DNA of 6,135 nt from Thermoplasmata archaeon (GTDB lineage Archaea > Thermoplasmatota > Thermoplasmata > Lutacidiplasmatales > UBA184), in contig JASHVA010000074.1 in the NCBI GenBank assembly GCA_030039715.1, positions 1 through 6,135 of the forward strand, read 5' to 3'. Both the position numbers and the translations under genes were made by a program. Shown here piece by piece: positions 1-5,449 of the stretch. Position 1 is the stretch's first letter. Each line of letters opens with the position of its first letter. Under the pieces are notes generated by a model, which ran no database searches, was not told where the DNA came from, and worked only from the letters and a program-made list of their open reading frames with translations.

Positions 1-315
1 ACCGGAGCCGAGACCCTCGCGAAGGCGACCGGCGGGATGGTCGTCAAGGCCGCCCGGGACGAGTCGAGCCCGTACGCGGCGATGAAGGCGGCCGACCAGG
101 TCGCGGCCGCGATCAAGGAGAAGGGGTACGAGATGCTGCACGTCCGGGTCCGCGCGCCCGGTGGCAACCGCTCCCGCTCGCCGGGCCCGGGGGCCCAGGC
201 GGCGATCCGGGCGCTCGCGCGCGCGGGCGTGAAGATCCAGCGGATCGAGGACGTCACGCCGGTGCCGCACGACGGCACGAAGCCGAAGGGCGGCCGACGG
301 GGTCGGAGGGTCTAG
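1..315 (+). CDS. rps11: 30S ribosomal protein S11 (uS11), 3' part
   Basis: Small-subunit ribosomal protein that binds 16S rRNA in the platform, near the E site and the mRNA exit. The reading frame is open from base 1, so the N-terminus lies outside the window; 104 codons remain of a protein usually about 130 residues long. Directly visible family landmarks, in order, are GGMVVKAARDESSPYAAM, then the HVRVRAPGGN and GPGAQAAIRALAR segments, and the basic archaeal/eukaryotic-type end IEDVTPVPHDG...GGRRGRRV. rpoD begins 5 bp after the stop codon, matching the well-known archaeal S13-S4-S11-rpoD order. The last codons contain the ribosome-binding sequence of rpoD. Nothing looks truncated apart from the window edge. 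Confidence 0.97.
   Translation, partial: TGAETLAKATGGMVVKAARDESSPYAAMKAADQVAAAIKEKGYEMLHVRVRAPGGNRSRSPGPGAQAAIRALARAGVKIQRIEDVTPVPHDGTKPKGGRRGRRV
305..310 (+). promoter_or_regulatory. Shine-Dalgarno site for rpoD inside the rps11 end
   Basis: GGAGGG lies within the last codons of rps11 and ends 10 nt before the rpoD ATG. It supports the ATG at 321 and coupled translation of the two genes from one transcript. The spacing is at the long end of the usual range. Confidence 0.6.
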
Positions 316-320
316 GGCCG

Positions 321-1166
321 ATGCCCGTCACGATCCAGGAGCTGAAGCCGCGCTCCACGCTCCTCGAGTTCGAGGGCCCGAGCGCCTCGCAGGTGAACGC
401 TATCCGCCGGACGCTGCTCTCCGACGTGCCGAAGCTCGCGATCGAGGACGTCGAGTTCCACCTCGGCCCGATCCGCGACGAGGCGAGCGGCAAGGACTAC
501 GACTCCTCGACCAGCATGTTCGACGAGGCGGTCGCGCTGCGGCTCGGCCTCCTCCCGATCCCGACCGACCTCGGCCAGTTCCGGAAGAAGTCCGAGTGCA
601 CGTGCGGCGGCGCCGGTTGCCCGCACTGCCAGGTGATGTTCTCGGTCGACCGCAAGGGGCCGTGCACGGTCTACGCGAAGGATGTCGTCCCGCTGGGCGA
701 TTCCTCCCTCGCGATCCTCGAGCCCGACGTGCCGATCGTGCGCCTCGGCGCCCGGCAGGCGCTCCTCGCCTACGCGACGGCGGTCGTCGGCACCGCCCGC
801 GACCACGCGAAGTGGCAGGTTGCGCACGCCGTCGGCATGTACCCCCGCCCGCACGTGAAGATCGCGAAGAAGGAGGGATGCTCGGACGCCTGTCTCAAGC
901 GGACGGCCGCCTCCTGCCCGGTCGACATCCTCGAGTTCTCGGGAGGCAAGCTCTCCGTGACCGACGAGACGAAGTGCATCTACTGCGGCGCCTGCGAGCA
1001 GACGTGCGAGCACGGCTCGATCCACGTCGAGGCGGACACCGAGCGGTTCTTCCTCCGCTTCGAGACCGACGGTTCTCTCTCGCCGCGCGAGGCGCTCCGC
1101 TTCACGCTGAAGGAGCTCAAGAGCCGCTTCGAGGAACTGCGCGAGGCGGTCCAGTCGATCCCGTAG
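321..1166 (+). CDS. rpoD: DNA-directed RNA polymerase subunit Rpo3 (RpoD) with Fe-S domain
   Basis: Archaeal counterpart of bacterial alpha N-terminal domain and eukaryotic Rpb3/AC40. It pairs with Rpo11 and starts polymerase assembly. The 281 residues show the alpha-type dimerisation motif NAIRRTLLSDVPKLAIEDVEF (about 26-46), the LGLLPIPTD segment (75-83), and a second half of the dimerisation domain to the C-terminus (FTLKELKSRFEEL). A ferredoxin-like insertion at about 185-235 has Cys187, 191, 199, 219, 222, 225 and 229, with CxxCxxCxxxC at 219-229; Cys199 is followed by Pro as in ferredoxins. Seven cysteines are one short of two complete [4Fe-4S] sites. A separate CxCx4CxxC (Cys93, 95, 100, 103) could bind zinc. 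It follows rps11 by 5 bp as the last gene of this operon, and its 3' end overlaps convergent pelA by 50 bp. Confidence 0.96.
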   Translation: MPVTIQELKPRSTLLEFEGPSASQVNAIRRTLLSDVPKLAIEDVEFHLGPIRDEASGKDYDSSTSMFDEAVALRLGLLPIPTDLGQFRKKSECTCGGAGCPHCQVMFSVDRKGPCTVYAKDVVPLGDSSLAILEPDVPIVRLGARQALLAYATAVVGTARDHAKWQVAHAVGMYPRPHVKIAKKEGCSDACLKRTAASCPVDILEFSGGKLSVTDETKCIYCGACEQTCEHGSIHVEADTERFFLRFETDGSLSPREALRFTLKELKSRFEELREAVQSIP

Positions 1167-2223
1167 CCTGCGCGCTCGTCCAGTCGTAGCGCAGGATCGC
1201 GGCGATCCGTCCCAGGGCCGCGAGGCGCCGGCCGGCCTCGCCGTCGTCCCGCACCACGAAGATCCGCGCCCGCGCCGCGCGGGCCCGGTCGAGCGTCGGC
1301 TGGAGGGGCGGCTCGGCGAGCACCGACTCCTCGACGAGGAGCGTCTCCACCGCGCCCGCGTCGACGGCCTCCGCGACCTCGAGCGGCCCGACCGCCGCGC
1401 GGCGACCGCCCGCGAGGCTCTGGACGAGCCGCTCGACCGCTTCGGCCTCCTCCGCGGCGACGCTCCCCCGGAGCGCCTCGCTCGCCTTGCCGGAGCGGAG
1501 CAGCTCGTCCACTCCGACGCGCCCGGACTCCGCGGTCGCGTAGACCTTCAGCTTCTTCGCGAGCGCGGGGTCGTCCTCGGCGATCCGCTCCTTGAGCTCC
1601 TCCTTCAGGAACCCCGGGCCGACGACGAGCACGGCGGTGGCGCCGGCCCCCTCCCGGCGCAGGATCCCGAGGAGCTCCTCGAGGTAGGCCGCCCGGTCCT
1701 TCTCTCCCTGCCCTCCCTCGAACTGCTTGCCCGCGATCGTCCGGCGCACGTCCGCCACCGGCAGCACGGCCCGGCCCCGCAGTCGCACGATCGCGGAGTC
1801 GCCCCAGTCGACCGCCGCCACGAGCACGGTCGGGTCGTCGCGGCCCCGGACGCCCTCCTCGAGGATCGTCCGGTCCGCCGCGGTCGGTTCCGGCTTCTCG
1901 ACCGTCACCTCGTCCCCCTCGCCGAGGTCGAGCGTGTGGTGGCGGCCGATGTCGAACGGCCCCTCCACGATCGGACCGGTCACGCGGACGTGCTTCGAGA
2001 AGCCGTGGAACTCGACCTGCTCGGCCCGCACCGCGAGCCAAACGCGGCGCCGGGTCCGCTCGGCGCCGGCGACCTCGGGGGGGGCCTCGGGGTCCCGCCG
2101 CGTCGTCGAGGCGCCGACCGTCTCGCCGGGCCGGACGAACCGGGCGATCCGCCATAGATCGCTCGGCGTCTCGAGGCGCAGCCGGAACCGGCCCCTCGTC
2201 GGGTCGTGGTGGATCAGCCGCAC
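1117..2223 (-). CDS. pelA: Pelota (Dom34) mRNA surveillance / ribosome rescue protein
   Basis: Archaeal Pelota binds the A site of stalled ribosomes with aEF1A and, with ABCE1, promotes subunit splitting in no-go and non-stop rescue. The 368 residues fit the family's usual 340-370. Domain 1 (about 1-125) contains PSDLWRIARFVRPGETVGAST; the central eRF1 domain 2-like part (about 130-255) contains VAAVDWGDSAIVRL and VVGPGFLKEEL; the eL30-like C-terminal domain (about 260-348) ends in the typical RIAAILRYDW. A 20-residue tail rich in Ser, Thr, Gly, Pro and Arg follows and is encoded mostly across the rpoD 3' end. The start is a GTG; GGAGG lies 5 nt upstream of it and the protein opens with the family-like MRLIHHDPTRG. 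A BRE/TATA-like element about 35-50 bp upstream gives it its own promoter. Confidence 0.93.
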   Translation of the reverse strand: MRLIHHDPTRGRFRLRLETPSDLWRIARFVRPGETVGASTTRRDPEAPPEVAGAERTRRRVWLAVRAEQVEFHGFSKHVRVTGPIVEGPFDIGRHHTLDLGEGDEVTVEKPEPTAADRTILEEGVRGRDDPTVLVAAVDWGDSAIVRLRGRAVLPVADVRRTIAGKQFEGGQGEKDRAAYLEELLGILRREGAGATAVLVVGPGFLKEELKERIAEDDPALAKKLKVYATAESGRVGVDELLRSGKASEALRGSVAAEEAEAVERLVQSLAGGRRAAVGPLEVAEAVDAGAVETLLVEESVLAEPPLQPTLDRARAARARIFVVRDDGEAGRRLAALGRIAAILRYDWTSAQATGSTGPPRAVPRSGS

Positions 2224-2226
2224 GTG

Positions 2227-2233
2227 CCCCTCC
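2227..2233 (-). promoter_or_regulatory. Shine-Dalgarno site for pelA
   Basis: On the minus strand the sequence reads GGAGGGGCAC followed by GTG. The GGAGG core is 5 nt from the GTG, which fixes the start at base 2223 and fits a short leader of roughly a dozen nucleotides downstream of the predicted promoter. Confidence 0.6.
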
Positions 2234-2256
2234 GCGACGGAGCGGGACCGTCGGTG

Positions 2257-2273
2257 CCTACAAGCCCATTTCG
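2257..2273 (-). promoter_or_regulatory. Candidate BRE/TATA promoter of pelA
   Basis: The minus strand reads CGAAATGGGCTTGTAGG. CGAAA resembles the purine-rich B-recognition element, and CTTGTA four bases later takes the TATA position. With transcription starting about 26 bp downstream, a short leader would carry the pelA Shine-Dalgarno site. The same CGAAA-N4-TTT-like layout appears upstream of the CADD-like gene at 4666-4680. This is pattern matching by eye, without a genome-wide consensus. Confidence 0.45.
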
Positions 2274-2295
2274 CCGGCTCCCGCGCGCCCTCCGA

Positions 2296-2309
2296 GGGAA
2301 GGCTTATCG
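2296..2309 (+). promoter_or_regulatory. Candidate TATA promoter of the MFS transporter gene
   Basis: The sequence GGGAAGGCTTATCG is a small AT-richer island in a GC-rich intergenic region. The CTTATC core lies about 45 bp before the proposed CTG start, so transcription from about base 2332 would give a leader of about 20 nt containing the GGAGGAG ribosome-binding site. It is divergent from the pelA promoter, with about 25-30 bp between the two elements. Confidence 0.4.
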
Positions 2310-2339
2310 CGCCGGGCCGGGGTCGGGAAGAGCCGGGTA

Positions 2340-2346
2340 GGAGGAG
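2340..2346 (+). promoter_or_regulatory. Strong Shine-Dalgarno site that decides a CTG start
   Basis: GGAGGAG is a strong match to the anti-Shine-Dalgarno sequence. The GGAGG core (2340-2344) is followed by 6 nt and then CTG at 2351, in frame with the transporter. No ATG, GTG or TTG lies at a suitable distance in that frame; the next ones are GTG 2402 and ATG 2420, both inside the first membrane helix. Confidence 0.6.
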
Positions 2347-2350
2347 CGCA

Positions 2351-3673
2351 CTGAGCCGATATTCGGACCTCTTTCGGCGACCGTCGTTCGGCCCGCTGCT
2401 CGTGGCGGGCGCGCTCCAGATGGCCGCTCCGGCGTCGGTCCTGGTCGTCCTCCTCTTTGAGGTGACGCTCGCCTACCCCGCGAGCGAGCGGGTCACCTAC
2501 GGGGCCTACGCGCTGACGTTCCTCGGGCTCTCGTCGGCGATCCCGACGTTCGTCGCCGCGTTCTTCTCGGGCGCGGTCGCCGACCGGCACGACCGCGGGG
2601 AGGTGATGCGCGTCGTGAACCTCGTCTCGCTGGTCGGCGTCGCCGCGGCGGCCGCCGACCTCGTCTTCCTGCCGGCCCAGCGCCTCGTCCTGCCGTTCCC
2701 GGCCGGGTTCTACCTGCCGCTCTGGGTCGCCCTCCTCTACCCGTGCTGGGCGACGATCATCGCGAGCGCGACGTTCTTCCGTCCCGCGTTCAACTCCTCC
2801 ATCCCCCGGCTCGTCCGCCCGCACGACCTCGGCCGGGCGAATGGGGTCATCTACGCGGCGGCGGCCGTGACGGGCGCGGTCGCCACGATCCTGGTCGGAG
2901 TCGTCCTGACGGTCGCCCCCGCCGCGGACGCGCTCGCGCTCTCGTTCGCGATCTTCTTCGCGACGCAGGTCGCCCTCCTCCTCGTCCACGTCGACCTCTC
3001 GGTCGATCCCCGGGCGGGTCGGCGGTCGGTCGGCCGAGAGGCGCTCGACGGCTTCGCCTACCTCGGCCGCCGGCGGGAGCTCCTCGAACTGACGATCGCG
3101 GCGCTGGTCGTGAACTTCCTCGCGGCGATCGCGCTCGTCGAGCTCGGCCTCTACGTCGGGAGCTGGCTCGGTCTCACCGCCGGATTCTGGTACGGCGCGA
3201 TGGTCGCCGCGTCGACGCTCGGCGTCGCCGTCGGCTTCGCGCTCATCTCGCGCTTCCGCTTCGAGCCGCACGCGGGCCGCGCGATCATGCTGCTCACCGT
3301 CGCGACGGGCGTGAGCCTGGTCGCGCTCGGCCTCGTCCACTCGATCTGGCTCGCGATCCCGGTGATCTTCGTCTACGGGATGATGCCCGGGATGGTGATG
3401 ACCGTGTTCCTCTCGACCATCCAGGCGACCGTCCCCGACGCGATGATGGGCCGCGTCTTCTCGGCCGACGAGGTCGGGAGCTACGCCCTCGTCCCGTTCG
3501 GCCAGACGGCGGGCGGGATCCTCACGAGCTCGGTCGGGGTCCAGGGCACGTACGTGACGGCCGGTGCGTCGATCGTGCTCCTGGGCGCCGTGATGGTCGC
3601 GTCGTTCGGGGCCCTGCGCCGGCTCGGCTACCACCCCCACGCGGAGGCCGCGGCGGGCGCCGCTCCCTCCTAG
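2351..3673 (+). CDS. MFS transporter (MFS_3 / efflux type), probable CTG start
   Basis: Predicted major facilitator superfamily membrane protein, probably an exporter of small molecules; the substrate cannot be read from the sequence. From CTG 2351 it has 440 residues, a normal length for 12 helices. Visible features are a short cytoplasmic N-terminus, helix 1 from about residue 14, MFS motif A at 74-88 (GAVADRHDRGEVMR), a central basic loop at about 215-245 between the two halves, and VPDAMMGRVFSADEVGSY at 361-378. The last resembles the VPxxxRGRVFS signature of the MFS_3/EntS-like group. The frame stays open far upstream, but that part is antisense to pelA and non-hydrophobic, so it is not coding. 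Its stop overlaps the stop of the convergent acetyltransferase gene. Starts at GTG 2402 or ATG 2420 would cut into helix 1. Confidence 0.88.
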   Translation: MSRYSDLFRRPSFGPLLVAGALQMAAPASVLVVLLFEVTLAYPASERVTYGAYALTFLGLSSAIPTFVAAFFSGAVADRHDRGEVMRVVNLVSLVGVAAAAADLVFLPAQRLVLPFPAGFYLPLWVALLYPCWATIIASATFFRPAFNSSIPRLVRPHDLGRANGVIYAAAAVTGAVATILVGVVLTVAPAADALALSFAIFFATQVALLLVHVDLSVDPRAGRRSVGREALDGFAYLGRRRELLELTIAALVVNFLAAIALVELGLYVGSWLGLTAGFWYGAMVAASTLGVAVGFALISRFRFEPHAGRAIMLLTVATGVSLVALGLVHSIWLAIPVIFVYGMMPGMVMTVFLSTIQATVPDAMMGRVFSADEVGSYALVPFGQTAGGILTSSVGVQGTYVTAGASIVLLGAVMVASFGALRRLGYHPHAEAAAGAAPS

Positions 3674-4608
3674 CCCGGTATCGGCACGACCGGCACGCGA
3701 TCCGGCGCGTACCAGCCGGGCGACGGTCCGAGGGTGCGCACGAATCCGAGCCGTTCGTAGAGGCGCACGGCGCGGCCGTTCTCCTCCGTGACGTTGAGCA
3801 CGATGACGCGCTCGCCGCGGGCCCGGAGGGCCCGGACGCTGGCGGCGAGCACCGCCCGACCGAGGCCCCGACCCTGGTGGAGCGGGTCGACCATCACTTG
3901 GGCGACGAGCGGACCGTACGGCGCGCGGACGACGATCGTCGACGCCACGACCGCACCGCCGTCCGGGACGACGAACGACGCCCACGGAAGGAGCTCGCCC
4001 CAACGGCCGGAGAGGATCTCCCGGACCTGGAGTTCGGCATCCTTCTGGGGGTCCGGATCGACCTGGAAGAGGTACCGGTCCAGCCGGCCTCGGTAGGCGA
4101 CGTCGAGGAGCGTGGTGAGGGCGCTCTCGTCGGTCGCCGCGATCTCGCGGAGCTCCGGCACGGTCGGGAGATCGGGCACGGCCGCATCGGGAGGGTACCG
4201 CATTTCCGAACGCGCGAATCGGACGAATCCGAGCGCCCGCATCGCGCGTTCCTCCTCCGACTCGGAGAGTCCGGCGAGCCGCCCCGGTAGGAACGCGACC
4301 GGTCCCGCGACGTCGCGCACGCGCCGTACGAACGCCGTGTATCCGTCGAGCGTCCGGCCCGCGCCCTCGAGGTGCAAGACCTCGACCGTGAGGCCGAGCA
4401 CGCTCGCCGGCGCCCAGAGCGCGACGCCGACCGGCCCGCCGCCTTCCACGGCCAGCACGCCCGAGGCGGTCCCTTCGGCGATGTCCCGCTCGATCCCCTC
4501 GAGGAACGGGGCGGTCTCGGCCTCCGGGTCGCCGTGCGATCGCACCGCGTCGCGGGCGAGCCGTCGGGCCGTCGTGGGGTCTGCGGAGAGCGGGCGAAGC
4601 TCGATCAC
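3670..4608 (-). CDS. GNAT family N-acetyltransferase with tandem GNAT domains
   Basis: Predicted acetyl-CoA-dependent N-acyltransferase of 312 residues, likely cytoplasmic; the acceptor is unknown. The C-terminal domain (about 150-300) is a complete GNAT: PYGPLVAQVMVDPLHQGRG carries motif A, with the acetyl-CoA pyrophosphate loop QGRGLGR at 245-251, and LNVTEENGRAVRLYERLGF (271-289) is motif B. The N-terminal half (about 1-140) looks like a second, degenerate GNAT: VEVLHLEGAGRTLDGYTAF occupies the beta4/alpha3 position but lacks the Q/RxxGxG/A loop, and RAMRALGFVRF mimics the closing LGF segment. Tandem GNATs of this kind include mycothiol synthase-like proteins, but nothing here shows that substrate. 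The start is a GTG without a clear Shine-Dalgarno site and with a TATA-like element about 29 bp upstream, suggesting a leaderless message. The frame extends further upstream but is antisense to the next gene. Confidence 0.88.
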   Translation of the reverse strand: MIELRPLSADPTTARRLARDAVRSHGDPEAETAPFLEGIERDIAEGTASGVLAVEGGGPVGVALWAPASVLGLTVEVLHLEGAGRTLDGYTAFVRRVRDVAGPVAFLPGRLAGLSESEEERAMRALGFVRFARSEMRYPPDAAVPDLPTVPELREIAATDESALTTLLDVAYRGRLDRYLFQVDPDPQKDAELQVREILSGRWGELLPWASFVVPDGGAVVASTIVVRAPYGPLVAQVMVDPLHQGRGLGRAVLAASVRALRARGERVIVLNVTEENGRAVRLYERLGFVRTLGPSPGWYAPDRVPVVPIPG

Positions 4609-4633
4609 TCTGCCGGCACGAGCCGCCGCCGGG

Positions 4634-4640
4634 TTCAATA
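4634..4640 (-). promoter_or_regulatory. Candidate TATA box of the GNAT gene (leaderless)
   Basis: The minus strand reads TATTGAA within GGGTATTGAACCC. Its centre is about 29 bp from the GTG at 4608, the distance expected between a TATA box and the transcription start, so the message would begin at or within a few bases of the start codon. That fits the lack of a Shine-Dalgarno site. Confidence 0.4.
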
Positions 4641-4655
4641 CCCTGCCGTCGGCGT

Positions 4656-4669
4656 CTCCGAACTCCGAA
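4656..4669. repeat. Tandem 7-bp direct repeat in the divergent promoter region
   Basis: CTCCGAA occurs twice back to back with no spacer, directly upstream of the TATA-like element of the CADD-like gene. The second copy overlaps the putative B-recognition element CGAAA. It lies between two divergent starts, so it could be a regulator site or a duplicated BRE, but two short copies may also be chance. Confidence 0.4.
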
Positions 4670-4680
4670 ACGGGTTTAGA
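4666..4680 (+). promoter_or_regulatory. Candidate BRE/TATA promoter of the CADD-like gene (leaderless)
   Basis: CGAAACGGGTTTAGA combines a BRE-like CGAAA with a TATA-like TTTAGA four bases later. The TATA centre is about 25 bp before the ATG at 4702, and no Shine-Dalgarno sequence precedes that ATG, so a leaderless transcript is the natural reading. The layout matches the pelA promoter. Confidence 0.5.
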
Positions 4681-4701
4681 GGGGTGACTCCTCCGGCGGG
4701 C

Positions 4702-5361
4702 ATGGCCGGACGCGTCGAACCGATCGACCAATTGCTCCGAGAGCGCCACCTGTTGAAGCACCCGTTCTACCGGGCGTGGAGCCGGGGGGAGCTTTCGATC
4801 GACACCCTCCGGTCCTACGCCGGTCAGTACTACCACTTCGAGTCGAACTTTCCCCGCTACGTGGCGGCAGCGTACTCGCACCTCGCCCGGCCGAGCGACC
4901 GGCGGGTGCTGCTCGAGAACCTCGTCGACGAGGAGGGCCGGGACCCGACCCATCCGGAGCTCTGGCTCGACTTCGCGGAGGGCCTGGGCGTCGCCCGGTC
5001 GAGGGCTCGCTCCGCGCCGGCCTCGCCTCCGACCCGGAGTCTGCTCGCGACGTACGAGCGGTTGACGGGCCGCTCGTCCGCGCCCGCCCTCGCCGCGCTC
5101 TACTCCTACGAGTCGATCTTTCCCGAGATCGCCGCGGAGAAGTCTCGCGGGATCCGCGCGATGTACGGCATCACGGACCCGAAGGCCCACGAGTTCTTCC
5201 GCGTGCACACGGGCGCGGACGTGGAGCACTCGCGCGCCGAGCGGGAGATCCTCGAGCGAGAGCTCGGCCGCGACGCGAGCGGCCGCGCGCCGGCACTCAG
5301 CGCGGCCCGGGCGGCCATCGGCGCCTGGTGGCGGTTCCTCGACGGCTTTCCCTGCGCCTGA
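4702..5361 (+). CDS. CADD-like di-metal oxygenase (TenA/PqqC fold), probable p-aminobenzoate synthesis
   Basis: A 219-residue all-helical protein of the haem-oxygenase-like TenA/PqqC superfamily, closest by eye to Chlamydia CADD. Known for that family: CADD is a dinuclear-metal oxygenase that makes p-aminobenzoate from its own Tyr27, with Lys152 implicated, replacing the usual pabABC route to folate. Here HPFYRAWSRGELSIDTLRSY (20-39) matches the CADD N-terminus and puts Tyr23 at the Tyr27 position. The six metal ligands appear as Glu77 and His84 (DEEGRDPTHPELW), Glu137 (YSYESIFPEIAAEK), His169, Asp173 and His176 (HTGADVEHSRAE); Lys147 matches Lys152. Tyr39 and Tyr136 are kept, whereas CADD Tyr170 seems replaced by Phe165. 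ATG 4702 is chosen because the homology starts there and a promoter sits about 25 bp upstream. The frame continues upstream only antisense to the GNAT gene. No other folate or methanopterin gene lies nearby. Confidence 0.88.
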   Translation: MAGRVEPIDQLLRERHLLKHPFYRAWSRGELSIDTLRSYAGQYYHFESNFPRYVAAAYSHLARPSDRRVLLENLVDEEGRDPTHPELWLDFAEGLGVARSRARSAPASPPTRSLLATYERLTGRSSAPALAALYSYESIFPEIAAEKSRGIRAMYGITDPKAHEFFRVHTGADVEHSRAEREILERELGRDASGRAPALSAARAAIGAWWRFLDGFPCA

Positions 5362-5389
5362 GCCCCCGGGATAGCCGCCGGGCCTGCGC

Positions 5390-5404
5390 CGAACGGGGTA
5401 CGCT
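5390..5404 (+). promoter_or_regulatory. Weak candidate promoter of the small His/Cys protein gene
   Basis: CGAACGGGGTACGCT has the same order as the two better promoters: a BRE-like CGAA, a four-base G-rich spacer, then a TATA-position sequence. TACGCT is a poor TATA box. If used, transcription would begin near 5427, downstream of ATG 5423 and upstream of ATG 5450. Confidence 0.25.
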
Positions 5405-5449
5405 GCGCCTACCGAAGGGGGGATGACCCCCGCTCGGCTCGATACTCCC

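Noticed and set aside
312..1025. 237-codon minus-strand frame antisense to rpoD
   Set aside because: Composition is dominated by Arg, Ala, Leu, Asp and Glu with no domain; rpoD on the + strand is certain.
980..2155. 391-codon minus-strand frame overlapping pelA and rpoD
   Set aside because: It lies in another frame of pelA, reads as Arg/Gly/Pro-rich low complexity, and has no recognisable motif, whereas pelA is convincing over its whole length.
1727..2350. Upstream extension of the transporter frame to a start at 1727
   Set aside because: It is antisense to pelA, has no hydrophobic character, and would place a long Ser/Arg/Thr-rich segment before the first helix.
2258..4003. 581-codon minus-strand open frame antisense to the MFS transporter
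   Set aside because: Its product is a run of Arg, Asp, Glu, Gly and Pro without domains, typical of an antisense shadow in very GC-rich DNA. The opposite strand encodes a clear 12-helix transporter.
2743..4290. 515-codon + strand frame overlapping the transporter and acetyltransferase
   Set aside because: It is an Arg/Pro/Gly/Asp-rich shadow with no domains that crosses two well-supported genes.
4372..4701. Upstream extension of the CADD-like frame
   Set aside because: The added part is antisense to the GNAT gene and passes through the divergent promoters; homology starts right after ATG 4702.
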